From Siphonodentalium dalli (Eukaryota; Mollusca; Scaphopoda; Gadilida; Siphonodentaliidae): a stretch of DNA of 64,000 nucleotides. Every line of letters begins with the position of its first letter. Within the stretch, counting starts at the first letter, position 1. Below, piece after piece: positions 12,852 to 24,857 of the stretch. The notes beneath the pieces were generated by a model. That model had not been told where the DNA came from, did no database searches, and was given only the letters and a program-made list of their open reading frames with translations. Location of the stretch: NCBI GenBank assembly GCA_032622095.1, contig CP136063.1, forward strand, positions 183,127,956-183,191,955, read 5' to 3'. The position numbers and the translations under genes are program-made.

Positions 12852-13251
12852 TTAACCCTTTACCCAACAGAACGGCCCTGTGCCAATGCATTCTCTTATA
12901 TATGAGAGTCGACCATAGGTCTCTTGCATATATAAGAGAATGCATTGTCTTAACACATTAAAAATTATAAAATTGTTAAAGAATGTAAGAAAAAATGGTA
13001 AAAAGTGTTAAAAAAAGGATTTTTTTTAGGCCAATGCATTCTCTTATATATGCGAGGTGAACTATGGTCGACTCGCATATATAAGAGAATGCATTGGCAC
13101 AGGGCATAACTGTAACTATCACAATGTGGTCAAGGAGCCGGTTCCAATGATATCCATATTTGTATGGTTCTATTGAGACAGACCGAAGATATATTAGGCT
13201 GTTGAAGCTTTATTTGGCCGGTTTTGGCCGGTTTGTTGGGTAAAGGGTTAA
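12852..13251. mobile_element. TTAA foldback MITE, family P1, copy 2
   Basis: Same termini and double hairpin as the copy at 3448, inverted relative to it. TTAA borders are intact at both ends. Confidence 0.93.
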
Positions 13252-14334
13252 TGTCCAAATTTTTATATCCATATATTATGATGTATGAACCTATTTAAGT
13301 TCATCTTTTCAATGCGAGAAGATTTCATGCACAGAAAAAGTAACATGCAGTCTTTATTTATGTTGATCTTGTGTATAAATTTATTTAAAGTATATGTAAA
13401 CCTCGCTTTTTGTACAGAAATGAGCTATTGAGGAATTAAATGTATATACCGATCATTCTTGTACCCTTGATTTTCCTAATTTTATGCTTGAAGTGCCACA
13501 TGTACATATACTAAAACAACCCTAGCGCTGTCTTCTAACCAAAGAATGCTGCACATCGTTTTATTTTGCAGTATTTTAAATCCAGCCTGAGACTTGGTAT
13601 CAGGCCTATGCAGGGGACGGGACAATTCAACCAAACACCACCAACTGGTATCTGGTCTAAATATTCCAACTGGTGCCATACAGTCTAATTTTTATGTGTA
13701 CCCATACCATAGTATGGTACACATAGTGTCAACGTCTGGATTGAACATTTGTCAATCCGCCTCTCTGTGCGTCCGTAGACACTTTATGTATGTTGCGATA
13801 ACTGAAACATTTTCTATCCGATCGGAACCAAATTTTGTAAATGAGTTTCTCAGCCCAAAACACATATCAAGTTCGAATATTGGTTTGATCCAAGTTTTTT
13901 CAATGGAGTTGTGGCCCTTTTTCGGAAAAATAATAATAAATTGCCATTTTTTTTTTTAGATTGAAATTTTTTTTAATTAAAAACAAAAAATATTCAACTA
14001 AATTTCCGAGACTCATTTAAACATCTTCTCCTGAACCACCATGATGATTAATCTGACATGATGTGAAGGGGCCTTGGATGGAAAATATTCAGATTGCTAA
14101 AATGTGACAGTCTGTCAGAAAGAACCAGAGCTGGTATCACACTTTCCAAATGACCCTCCCACCTATCTACCCTCCCCTCCTCCCTACCTTCTCTCTTCTA
14201 TACCCCCCCCCCCCCCCCCCCAAATTCGTGTCAAAGTTATACCGCATCTCTTTCTTGCTTTGATAAAAATAAGCACAGTTAATTACTTATCTGACATATT
14301 TGAATAAACCATTCCACAGAGCATGGATACTATT

Positions 14335-16620
14335 TTTAGCTCACCTGAGACGAAGTCTCCGGTGGAGCTATAGTCATCATTCCTCGTCCGTCCGTCCGTC
14401 CGTCCGTCCGTCAACTTTTTTTTAAACAACTTCTCCTCTGAAACCATCATACCGAATTGGTTCATATTTGGTGTGGATGTTCCCTAGGTGACTCTCATTC
14501 AGATTTGTTCAAATGAGGTCACTGGGTCAAATATTTGCGAAACCAGGGCCATAACTCTATTCCTCCATAGTAATTCTTACAACAACTTCTTGTCCATAAC
14601 CATTGTGCCGATTTAGCTAATATTTGGTATGGAGGGTCCTTGGGTGACTGGTGTTCAGATTTGTTCAAATGAGGTCACCCGGTCAATTAGTTGAGAAACC
14701 AGGGCCATAACTCATAGTAATTCTTACAATGACTTCTTCTAACAAAATATTGGTCGATTTAGCTTATATTTGGTACTGAGCGATCTTGGGTGACTGGGAA
14801 TCAGATTTGTTCAAATTGGGTCACTGGGTTAAATAGGGGCAGAGCCAGGGACATTTCTAAAAACAAAAAATTAAATATTTGCATTTTGACCTTTAATTTT
14901 TGTTTAGGACACATCACAGTCTCATATTTCTTACCTAGATTTTTCTTAGCATGTTCTTCATCTGTATGGATTTTGGTATTGTTTATTTAACCCCTTCCAC
15001 TCTTGTTTTGATATAGAATTCATCCAAGACAGGATTACTCAAACATTTTTCATCTGATCAACACCAAATTTGGTATATGAATTTTTGACACTTATATACA
15101 GATCAAGTTAAAATATGGGTTTGATCCGATATATTTTAACAGAGTTATGGCCATAATTCCCCAAAAAATAATAAAAAATTCAGGAACTCTTTGATCAATT
15201 TATGTAGCTATAGGCAGAGTCACCAGGGAGTGTATTCATGTCATTCATAATTTAAATGAGATTAATGGTGTTATCAATGAAGCACCCTTGTTGTTTACAT
15301 TATCACTCAGTGGTCATTAAAATCAGATTAATTTCATTTTCTCCAAGAGTGTCTGGCATTTGTAGTATGAGGTTCCCAGAGGGTGAATTCATGTTGCTCC
15401 ACACAGCAGGCTAGCATAACCAAATGCACCCTCTGAGAACCTTATTCTGCTAAGGCCTCATCTTCTGGGAAGTATCTAGAGTCTCAAGATCTCATTCTGC
15501 TTAGGCCTCATCTTCTGGGAAGTATCTATAGTATCAAATTTACATTGTTGTTAGTTAAATTTCCCTTCTAGGAAGTTTCTATATCCCCTAATTTGCAGAA
15601 GATAAAATTCATAATTGAGGGGCCCAATGGGTGAACATCAACTGGGGAAATTCAATTTTATTCTAGGTCTTCCATAGCAGTTGAGGGCCTTATCAGAATG
15701 AGGTCCCCAGAGGGTGAATTTAGCGTCACTAAATTCACCCTCTGGGGGACCTCATTCTGCAAATGACAGACACACTATCACACTATTTCAAGGCTTGTTG
15801 TATAATACATTGTGTTGCTTGAGGCCAGGCATGCACAATGTAGGAACAGACATTCTTTTTGTGATGCTATCCCGCACAGCAGGCTAGCATCACCAAATTC
15901 ACCCTCTGGCGACCTCATTCTGCTTAGGCCTCATCTTCTGGGAAGTATCTATAGTATCAAATTTACATTGTTGTTAGTTAAATTTCCCTTCTAGGAAGTT
16001 TCTATATCCCCTAATTTGCAGAAGATAAAATTCATAAATGAGGTGCCCAATGGGTGAATATCACCAACTTCAACTGGGGAACTTAATTTTTATCCTTATC
16101 AGATTTGTGAAAATGGGATCACAAAGTCAAATAAGGGCAGAGCAAGAGACTTAACTATTTCACTACATAGTAATTCTTAAAATATGTTTGCAAGAACTAG
16201 TTGGCTTATATAGAATGGAATGTTCTTCCTTGACTGCAATTCAGATTTTTTTAATGGGGTCACCTGGTCAAATAGGGGCCAAGCGAAGGACAGTTTCCCT
16301 CTTAATATGCTTCCTTCACAAGGACCATCAGGTCTATTTGACTGATATTTATGATATGTATGAAGGCTTCTTTGGTGTCTGTGATTCAAATTTATTCAGA
16401 TGGAGTCACCAGGTTAAATAGGGTGGGACCAGGGACATAACTATATGTCTCTATAGTAATTCTTAAAATGTCTTCTCAAGAGAGTTTGGACTATTTAGCT
16501 TACATATAGTATGGAGGAATCAGGAGGATCCTTTAGTGACTGAGATTCAGATTTGTTAAAATGAGGTCAACCTGTCAAGAAATGGCAGGCTATGGGGAGT
16601 TAACACTTTTGTGTATAATA
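14335..16620. repeat. Degenerate AGCTCACCTGAG / CCGTCCGTCC dispersed repeat
   Basis: TTTAGCTCACCTGAGACGAA, then GTCCGTCCGTCCGTCCGTCC, then repeated phrases of TCAGATTTGTTCAAATGAGG and CAGGGCCATAACTC type about every 150-200 bp. A 420-700-bp MITE block interrupts it at 15.35-16.1 kb. Such repeats are common in mollusc genomes. No gene seen here. Confidence 0.7.
15346..16080. mobile_element. GAATGAGGTCCCCAGAGGGTG family MITE, copy 4 plus partial copy 5
   Basis: A complete copy (about 15346-15798) is followed by a partial one (about 15860-16085) with one hairpin arm and the core in inverted order. The block CTTCTGGGAAGTATCTATAG occurs more than once. Confidence 0.8.
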
Positions 16621-17205
16621 AAATCATCGAAATACCAAATTCATTAAAACATCTACCTTGGAACCACCTGACTGATTGGTCTGACATACATGTATTGTGT
16701 TTTGGGTCCATGGATAATTGGGCTTCAAACATGTTTAAATGGTTTTAGAAAAAGGCGCTTGTGAGATTGGAAATTTCCAACAATTGAGAAAGTTTGAGGT
16801 GTCGGTTGTGAAATTCCAACCTAAGACTTGGGAGTCTGGATCCCGGTCGGGAGGGGACTTGTTGAGCTGGAGGAGGGGGGTGATCAGTATTGTACAGTTG
16901 GCAATTTCAAGGTGGATTTTTACCAAGCTACATACTTGAAGTCTCTCTAGCCACATATCCTGTTTAAATCTACTTCTTTTAAAGTGATTATGAAAAGTGC
17001 TGACTGTTTTGGTCTCCAGAGTCCCAGTCTTATCAGTCTTTGCAGTCTGGTGAGCGACCCCACAGTCATTGACTGTCTTGTTTATGTCTACTTGTGGTTT
17101 ATTAACCACCACTTAGCCAGGTGAATTTAAATAACTAGAACAATGGAGCTCTACTTTAGGTCCTTGGATGTTTGGACTTACCTTGGATCAAACAGGGCCA
17201 GAGAT

Positions 17206-17407
17206 GCAGTAATGCTCTAAGTAATCGACCCTTAACCACAGCAGAATTATGGGTAACTTTTTAGGATTTAGTCACAAATAAGTCTCCCCGAGAGCTTTCC
17301 ATGAATGGCAACAAGCCATATTTCCGACTAAATCCTGAAAAGTTCACTGAAAAGTTACCCATAATTCTGCTGTGGTTAAGGAGTCGATTAATTAGAGCAT
17401 TACTGTA
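17206..17407. mobile_element. TA-flanked foldback MITE, copy 4
   Basis: Same family. The right arm carries a short internal duplication (CTGAAAAGTTCACTGAAAAG). Confidence 0.88.
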
Positions 17408-18780
17408 GGAGATTAAATCACTTTAACCCATTCCATGTCACCTACCCTTTTCCATTATTAAATAACCATATTATTTTGATATCTCACATGGAAATGTTCA
17501 ACCATATAAATATAACTGCTTACACTATGATAGTTATGATAGTGGTGACAGGCTCTATAGTTTAGATGTTATATTAACCCTCTCTTTTGACCCATAACTT
17601 TCAATAATTTTGTTATTATATACATTATTGTCTACTAATTTACTACATATCAGTATACTCTATAATTCAACATCAAAACTCTAGATTATGATTACTATCG
17701 CTAAGGGGTGGGTTAAACATCTGCCGATCGTGATCGGCCTCTTGTTTATTGTAAACACTCCTTTAAATATCTCCCGTTATTTCGTCAATACAATCCTAAC
17801 CTCGACTGACCCCTGTTAGTCCAATTTAATACCAATCGCTATCTCATCTGAACTCCTATTAAGTATATTTCGTTATTCAATCGCGTGCGTATTGGCTGAT
17901 AGAACGCAACCAAATACAGCCCCCACCATTGTATCGAACAGCCCATGAACAAAAAATCTCGAAAAAGTAAGTCCCTCCCTGATATACTCGATGCTATCTT
18001 CCGATGTGGTAATCAGAATGTGATGAACGTTGAGAAGATATTATCTTATATTTTACCAACATATCGTAAAACTAATGATATAGTGCGTGGCTACATGCTT
18101 AAATGCGACCAATTTAATGGGAAGAAAAAGTTTATGAAAACAAAAAATCACTAAGAGGGAACATGTTCGCATATGTTGGGCATTCAGTCATGTTCAATGT
18201 CAGAATTCTTGGTTAACGACGTGTGAATCTCTCCTGGGTGACTTTGGCACCAATGGCACGGAAGGGAGCAACCCGTCTACACAAGGGTGGATAATGACAC
18301 TTAACGATATGACATTCCTCGTTTACTGCAAGAGGAATTGACAGCTCCGTGGCAGTATTGAATCGAGTGTCTATTCACTATGTACAATGAGGGTATCGTG
18401 CGTCTAAGTCTTTTCGTGAAACGGTTCGAACTAAGATGTTCTTCACATGAGTCTTTAAATGAGTTTTCAACACGCATAATGGTTTTATGACTTAGGAGTT
18501 GGGTCCTGCCACGCCACAAGCGGTTATCACTCAATTATGCAAGTGCTCAGCAGGTTGACATAGCTCCATTCATCAGCGCTAATATACTACATGTAAATTT
18601 CCCGACAATCTGCCTCAGGATTATTGAGATACAGTGTAAAATATGTGAGGGGGGCTTTAATACTTAGTTTTAGGTGTATAAGTATGTCATCAAACAACAC
18701 AACGCACTGTACTTTATATTTGTAATTATATATTATGCACTATATGCAGCAGATAGGTAGTTAGTCGCCAGATACGAGTT
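17408..18780. other. No gene seen; 3' flank of the temptin-monooxygenase gene
   Basis: A 69-codon basic frame (17945-18154) lacks any known motif. The 18.6-18.78 kb part should hold the 3' UTR of the minus-strand gene, but no canonical AATAAA is seen. Confidence 0.5.
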
Positions 18781-20532
18781 TTATGTCCTTACGAACACAG
18801 CCACTCCCAGGAAACAAACTGTCAGGACGACTGATGATACGTGCATGAATGATGCCTGTGACACGTGCGATGATCTCATGTAGTCTATTCTTTTCTGTTG
18901 GACTTCATAAGAACATGACTCCAGCTTGAACAAAAACTCTGAAAAGATTTTGAAATATTTTAACCTTAAGTGGTGCCATATATCTCCATGGAAACAGGGA
19001 TGTTCATATAGTCGATCTACCGCGCCCAGACACCCGGGAAGACACTCTTCAAATGCGCGACATTGTGATGTGGCAGTAGCAACAAGTCCGAGAATCTCTT
19101 GGTCATAATAATCTTTGTCTTCAAACCAGCGCTGCCTGCAACCTTGGATCGGGGTATCCCAAAAGGTCTCCGAATCCAACATACACGCTGGTAGAGACTT
19201 CCAAGAAGTGCAGATATGTGAAAGCACGCTTGTAGCAGGATACACAGTGAGGAATGAATAACACATTTCATTACCCGTTCCATCGCCCCAATGAACAGCT
19301 CCAATCGCAGTTTCAGTGTTATATACGCACGTGACTTTGAGTCGGTCACCTGGTCGGATTTCTATAGGCGATTTCATCTGGTGCATTTTTGGTTGGTCAT
19401 ACATGTATACTTCATCAACAGCCGTTGTTTCAACGAGTGTGCCATTTCTGAAGATTTCAACTTTGGCTTGCCTTCCATTATAATGCATGTGGTTGAGAAC
19501 AGAGACCACATACACGGGTTGTGACAAACTTAATGTGCTGCATTCCGTCGAGCATTCTCCGGTGTACTCAATATGCTTCTGCTGTGGTGGTAGACGGAGC
19601 CAGTTCTGGCCAATCGTGAGCATGACCATGTCGTTAGGTCGGCGATTGGGCGTGTAAAACAGTTTGAAGCCAGAGCTATCAGTCATCCCAATAATACGCA
19701 TAGGATTGTTCCAATGTATCTGTAGTGCTGCTTTTATAAACCCGCCCGTGAGGTGATTACCAACCCGCACGCCAAGATTCTCAGCAAGGCACTGTCCACT
19801 GACGCCCAATGTCCACAAGAAAATTATCGACTCGCAGTATCGGTGCGGCTTCATTCCACATTCGTATGCGGAATTCAGCGGAACATCACTCACATTTTTC
19901 GTTGGTTCGCATGCGAATACAATCATATGATGCGCTACTTTCCGGTTGTCGATGACCGCCTCAGCGGCAACCATGTGGTAATCTCCGTCGGTAGGTAAGT
20001 CGAACATAACACACGTGTAGGTGGTCTCTCTTGCTGGCACCGATACATTATCAAATTTGACTGTCATGTTCTTCATATCTGGTTGTTTCGTAGCATCGCA
20101 GTCGAACTCAACGTGATCACAATCGACCCACTCATCTTGCCCGAAGCATGCTTCTGAGTTCACTGATTGCTCGCATATGCCTGGATGCGACAGCCCAGAT
20201 ATGTAAGCAGGGGTGTCACCTTCGACCCACACGCACTCGGGATCACCCAGTTCATCTCCGTTTGATTTTCCATCACCATCACTATCCATTCCACACAAAC
20301 CCTTGTTCCAAACCCTTCCAGCTTCGGCGAAGTCTTGGCCGAATTGGTTCCTGATACCACCGCCCATTACATTACGATGACCAACTCCATGCCACACGAA
20401 GTTGTCCTTGCATGGATGTGGAACCTTATATCCATTTGGAATCCTATCCTGATAACTACTGTAGGCAGAAACTCTTGAGTAGCAGATCAGTGCGGTGAAA
20501 ATTGCAAGTGCGAATGGATAAAGCCGGCACAT
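18781..20532 (-). CDS. Temptin-domain / DBH-like copper type II monooxygenase, single exon
   Basis: Seen: one open frame of 583 residues with an ATG start at 20532-20530. Residues 1-23 are a signal-peptide-like hydrophobic leader. Residues about 24-120 form a temptin-like Cys module with a Ca-binding-type acidic loop at 83-98 (DSDGDG then ELGDP). The rest is a copper type II ascorbate-dependent monooxygenase: the CuA ligands are H201-H202 (HHMIVFAC) and H273 (QIHW), and the CuB ligands are H348, H350 (NHMH) and M423 (NEMC). N-glycosylation sequons are at N155, N162, N213 and N363. The last 20 or so residues are hydrophobic and end in FVRT, so a C-terminal anchor or GPI signal is possible. Known: PHM, DBH and MOXD enzymes hydroxylate amines or glycine-extended peptides in the secretory pathway, and temptin is an Aplysia water-borne pheromone protein. 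Inferred: an active secreted or membrane-bound monooxygenase of unknown substrate. No intron or frameshift is visible, and no clear AATAAA was found downstream. Confidence 0.93.
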   Translation of the reverse strand: MCRLYPFALAIFTALICYSRVSAYSSYQDRIPNGYKVPHPCKDNFVWHGVGHRNVMGGGIRNQFGQDFAEAGRVWNKGLCGMDSDGDGKSNGDELGDPECVWVEGDTPAYISGLSHPGICEQSVNSEACFGQDEWVDCDHVEFDCDATKQPDMKNMTVKFDNVSVPARETTYTCVMFDLPTDGDYHMVAAEAVIDNRKVAHHMIVFACEPTKNVSDVPLNSAYECGMKPHRYCESIIFLWTLGVSGQCLAENLGVRVGNHLTGGFIKAALQIHWNNPMRIIGMTDSSGFKLFYTPNRRPNDMVMLTIGQNWLRLPPQQKHIEYTGECSTECSTLSLSQPVYVVSVLNHMHYNGRQAKVEIFRNGTLVETTAVDEVYMYDQPKMHQMKSPIEIRPGDRLKVTCVYNTETAIGAVHWGDGTGNEMCYSFLTVYPATSVLSHICTSWKSLPACMLDSETFWDTPIQGCRQRWFEDKDYYDQEILGLVATATSQCRAFEECLPGCLGAVDRLYEHPCFHGDIWHHLRLKYFKIFSEFLFKLESCSYEVQQKRIDYMRSSHVSQASFMHVSSVVLTVCFLGVAVFVRT

Positions 20533-21330
20533 GTTGTCAAAGCATCATATTAAGAACATTCGTCGCAGTTCCAATCTCCGATGCGGTTCCTGGTAACGTT
20601 ATAGAGACGGGTGACATCACAGTAGCAGTCTTGAATCCAAACTCGTCTCTATAGTGAACCAGATCAGAGGGGTTATGAGGGGAATGAAGTCAACTGTTGT
20701 GAAATCTAACACCAGACAAGGCATATCTACAGCGATATATTGGTCATGCGAGGAAGTTTGTCAGTGGGTAGAAATTAGCCTCGGCTACCCGCAGTATAAG
20801 GTGAGAAAAACGTACAACTTGTTTGTGTTTATAAAGTACTGTATGCCTACATATTTGGAAATTTTCAAAGTTAACTTTTTATAACATGAAGAGAAAAACA
20901 TATTTTTTTGACAAAATAATTCAATATGAAATTATTGCACTTATTTTTTTTCAATCCGTATGTTCACATACGAATATGTATGAGTATATACTATAAATAT
21001 GCGAGGGACATTTTACAAATTTATCCTAGGTATTTAGGCTTAATTTAATAACTCCAGAAACACGTCAAACGTTTTGCCGATTCAACCGAACAATCTCCCC
21101 AGATTACTGTTATTCCGTAACTATCCACACAAACATGTTTGACGGCGGGGAGGGTGTGTTCCGTCAGCCTGGCATGTCTGCCCCTCCGTCCGCTTAGTAA
21201 CAACCTTGGAGCTCCCTATCTCAGACATCATATTAGTCCAAGTTTCCTTCAAGTTCAACGTATACACCAGCTAGTGAAACCGGTTTGGATAATACTGGTT
21301 TACGTCGACGTACGGTTACCTTATTAATAG
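20533..21330. other. 5' flank of the temptin-monooxygenase gene
   Basis: Contains the presumed promoter and 5' UTR of the minus-strand gene. No TATA box or repeat can be assigned with confidence. An upstream non-coding exon is possible. Confidence 0.5.
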
Positions 21331-21551
21331 TAACCACTTGATTTTCGAGTTATCCATCTTACAACCGCAATTTGTCCGTTTTAGCACGTGGTTCTGGTCC
21401 ACATCTCCAAAAAATAACAAACTTCAAAAATCGATATCTGATCACTTTGAGCTTTGATGGGTGGGTTCCTCGACTCGAATCAATTTTTTTTTTTTACCCC
21501 AAAGCCAAAGAAATAGTAATAGGAGCGTCTAATCGGATTGAGTACCTTTAA
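21330..21551. mobile_element. P6-family MITE, truncated
   Basis: The right half only: ACTTGATTTTCGAGTTATCC, GGGTTCCTCGACTCGAATCA, AAAGCCAAAGAAATAGTAAT, ending GAGTACCTTTAA. The left terminus is missing. Another fragment lies at about 28160-28222 beside a poly-C run. Confidence 0.75.
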
Positions 21552-21619
21552 TGTGAAAAATATATTAGTATCTATGTCCACATAATTTCAAAAGAATACC
21601 AACTCATTTGACCTCGAGA

Positions 21620-23145
21620 ACTTCGTGACAGTTCGGGTCTTCTCCAGACGATTCGAATTTTCCTCCACCGAAGAGCAAAACTGTTGTATTCAACGAGAAT
21701 AAAAACTCATATGACCGCTCGGGAAGGATATGGAGGTTGGGCAATCAAACTATTCAGGAAGTTACAGAATGTGCCCATCTTGGTTTAATTCAGGACAAGT
21801 TTGCGAAGCAGGTCAATTCCGCCTCTTCTGTGTCGACAAAAATGAGGAATAACTTTGTCAATATCATGGGTAACAAACTTATGAAATCCACTACACCAAT
21901 CACCATGACAAATGTCCTCAAAACTGTTGTTCTATACCGAGAGCTCTCTACGGTGTCGAGGTGGTTCCTTTTTATCAAAGTTCCGCCATAACCATTATGA
22001 ACAAAGCCACCAGAACATGTCTCAAATACGCACAATCCCTTCCAAAACGAGCGTCAACTAGGCTATCGCTATGTCTTCTTGGATGTCTACCAATTGAATA
22101 TCAACTGCATATAAAAAAAACTTTGCTTCCTGGGACGTCTTATCCATCTACCGTTCGGCCATCAATTACCATTACGACTGTTTGTCCTGAAAGCACACCT
22201 GTTCAGACTATACAATCGCTCCAGTGGTTGTGTACAGGAAATGTTCTCCATATTAGCCAAATACGATCTTTTAAACTATTTGAACGACTACCTGGACTTT
22301 GGGATCTTCCCAAAACTGTCAACGTGGATAACTCTTGTGAAGGCAGCTGTCAGGGGAACGTTCATTTCCTCGTGGCAGACCAAAGTTTCGTCAGATCCAT
22401 CCTTGCGAATTCTGTGGAAAGTTCACCCTAATCCCCTATCAAACTGGGCAGTCTGGAAACTTCTCCATGGAAACGCTCACATGTTGAAATATCTCAAAAA
22501 CTTAGTACTGCTTCTCAACAGGACTACCTATATATTCCAACAATTTAGTGTGTCATCTCTGCAGCGAAGTGTACTCGAACGAAATCGACCACGCCATGTT
22601 CGTATGCCCCTCTCCAGCCGCACTCATTATTAGAAACTCTTTTTGGGAAGGGATTATCTCTCGTTTCGGCATACCCGAATATTCTCACCTTGCGTCGTTA
22701 GCCAGAGATGACCTGGTATCAACCCTCCTCGGAAGTTCTCTGGAAACCCTAACAGAACACATATCTCACTGCCTCAAGGAACTAGTACTATATTCTGCGA
22801 AGTTCCTGTACGTTCTCAGCACAATGATAAGGAATGGCATACAGCAACCCGTGTCACGTCCATTGTAATTATCTTCTCAACACCCACGCATGTTGTAACG
22901 AATAACTTTCATATCTGTTGGACAAATCAGATTTTCCTGCAACAAAAGCTGTAGTGAACATTCAAATGCATATATGCTTCACTCTCGTGGTTTCCAACAC
23001 CTCTCCATACTTGTACATAACGGCCCACCACACTGACCAGGGGAGCCCACTTTAATCCAACTGTATTTATATGTCATGTATATCGATCTCTCCTATACTT
23101 GGAGGTAATAAAGCTATATCTCGTGGTGGTGGTGGTGGTGGTGGG
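21620..23145 (+). pseudogene. Decayed 5'-truncated LINE, RT C-terminal part and 3' end
   Basis: Plus-strand frames with stops and shifts encode the part of LINE ORF2 after the RT active site: SKTVVFNENKN, ECAHLGL, VLKTVVLY, LPKRASTRLSLCLLGCLPIE, then a C-x2-C-x9-H-x4-C motif near 22.6 kb and a region ending in VLYSAKFLYVL. The order and residues parallel the LINE at 55-62 kb on the other strand, so they belong to one family. The 3' end is AATAAAG near 23109, followed by a TGG microsatellite (23124-23142). Confidence 0.82.
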
Positions 23146-23380
23146 TAATATCTACAATATCCGCCAGTCAATTGCCTATTTCGATAGCAATTAGAACAAA
23201 TAACAAAGAAAAGATACATGTCAGCTGAAAACAATTATAATGTCGTATAAGAGAACAGAGAAAATAACAATTTGGTGAATTTTCCGCGAGCTGGCAACAC
23301 GTCAACATAATAACATGTTAATCGTCAAGGCGTTTGTCATTTTGCTGGCAATGGGTGTTTGGTTATAACCAATAATATAT

Positions 23381-23672
23381 TGTCATTAATATAAAATGAT
23401 GTATTAGCTCATTCCATAGCTTTCGGCCATAGGCCTTCGTCAGTAGAAAACGATTAACACAGTAAAGTCTACATGTTGCTCTGACATCAACTCATTCGTA
23501 AATGCCAGACGGGTAAACAAACTCAATGAACGTACGTTATCCGTCTGGCATTTACGAATGAGTTGATGTCAGAGCAACATGTAGACTTTACTGTGTTAAT
23601 CGTTTTCTACTGACGAAGGCCTATGGCCGAAAGCTATGGAATGAGCTAATACATCATTTTATATTAATGACA
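23381..23672. repeat. Near-perfect 136-bp-arm palindrome with hammerhead-like cores
   Basis: Left arm 23381-23516 and right arm 23537-23672 are almost exact inverses around a loop of about 20 bp. Each arm holds a hammerhead-type core, CTGACGA, then AGGCC-TAT-GGCC, then GAAA: at 23610-23632 on plus and at 23443-23421 on minus. Penelope-like retroelement pLTRs are known to carry such ribozymes. No GIY-YIG or RT is seen here, so this would be a solo inverted pLTR pair. Confidence 0.85.
23610..23632 (+). ncRNA. Hammerhead-ribozyme-like core (plus-strand arm)
   Basis: CUGACGA (CUGANGA consensus), a 4-bp GGCC/GGCC stem II with a UAU loop, then GAAA. A possible AGCU/AGCU stem III follows with an 8-nt loop and a cleavage-type UA. 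A local stem I does not form, so activity is uncertain. The mirror copy is on the minus strand at 23443-23421. Confidence 0.45.
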
Positions 23673-24033
23673 ATTGGTCCCTTTATCTGGACTTTATACA
23701 TATACTTATTAATAATATATTGGTGTATCAATTGGAACGTATATATGCACCCTTTGTGAACATACGTGATGTATGTTTGTACATATTTCATAACTTTAGT
23801 GTGGTACGTCCGATTAAAAAAATGTGTTCATATGCTTTCTCACCAAGCACATACTATACACATACACGCACAAATTACATATAATCAATTATATATGTAC
23901 AGGCATTACCTTTATTGACATTTTTCACAATCACTACATTAAAGCTCGAATATATTATCAGTATATATGCGTAATATGATCTAGATGGCGTTACCATTTT
24001 TGACTATATGGTTTTCTTGTATTCTCATTGCAG

Positions 24034-24132
24034 GGGTGTTTCGAGAAGAATCATATAACTGGACGAAAGCTAATATCAGTGACGGCTTCATCAATGCCGA
24101 ACATGGGCATACACTCATTCGAACACATAACG
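24034..24132 (+). CDS. Candidate internal exon, unidentified
   Basis: A 99-bp stretch sits between a pyrimidine-rich tract ending TTGCAG and a GTAGGT donor. It is open in the frame FREESYNWTKANISDGFINA and then EHGHTLIRTHN. The length is a multiple of three. The composition looks more protein-like than its surroundings, but I do not recognise the family. It may be an exon of the same unknown gene as the terminal exon at 26640. It could also be chance, or part of a transposon. Confidence 0.3.
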
Positions 24133-24380
24133 GTAGGTTTAGGCCCGATGACTTTTATATATTCGTTATTTCTCTGATCCGTGAATTTTTTTTAAGAGAT
24201 TGAGACCTCCCGATTGACGTCTATCCGCGTCGTAATCACCATCATAATCAGATGACCCACGCGATCATCATCATCATCAACATAGTAGCACCATCAGGTT
24301 CGTCATCATCATCATCATCGTCGATCCGCAATCCGGTTATCGGTCTGCATTTTCCTACCCTGCTGAATTTCAAAACAAAC

Positions 24381-24857
24381 TTAAAGGTACTCAACCCGAT
24401 AAAACTCCTCTCAATTACTATTTCAATGGCTTCGGGGGTCAAAAATATTTGATTCGAGTCGAGGAAGTCACCCATCAAAGCTCAGATTTGTTAGATATCG
24501 ATTTTAGAAATCTATTATTTTTCATTATCGGGAATTCTTCCTGGCCCAGTACGTAGTCAATTATTACCACTTGATTATAGAGTTATCCATCCTTGTCTGT
24601 TTGAATAGAATTTTGGCGTAAAATCTCGAGCATGTTACCAAATTGACGGCAGTTATAAGTACTCATCTCAAGAACATAAGAATTTTCAAAAATCAATATC
24701 TAATAACTCTGAGCTTTGTTTGATGGGTTCCTCGACTCGAATCAAATATTTTTTACCCCCAAAGCCAAAGAAATAGTAATATAGGACCCTCTGATCGGAT
24801 TGTTATTGTTGGAATCTGTTGAGATGGGGACCCTCTTTACGGGTTGAGTACCTTTAA
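24381..24857. mobile_element. TTAA MITE, family P6, copy 1
   Basis: TTAAAGGTACTCAACCCGAT on the left and the inverse (GGGTTGAGTACCTTTAA) on the right. Inside are AAAGCCAAAGAAATAGTAAT and GGGTTCCTCGACTCGAATC, shared with other copies. Confidence 0.88.

Noticed and set aside
13594-13959. 121-codon plus-strand frame
   Set aside because: Read through a dispersed repeat with phrases such as GGTTTGATCCAAG and a T-rich tract; no family match.
16735-17112. 125-codon minus-strand frame
   Set aside because: No recognisable motif, no splice context, and it sits in a degenerate repeat region.
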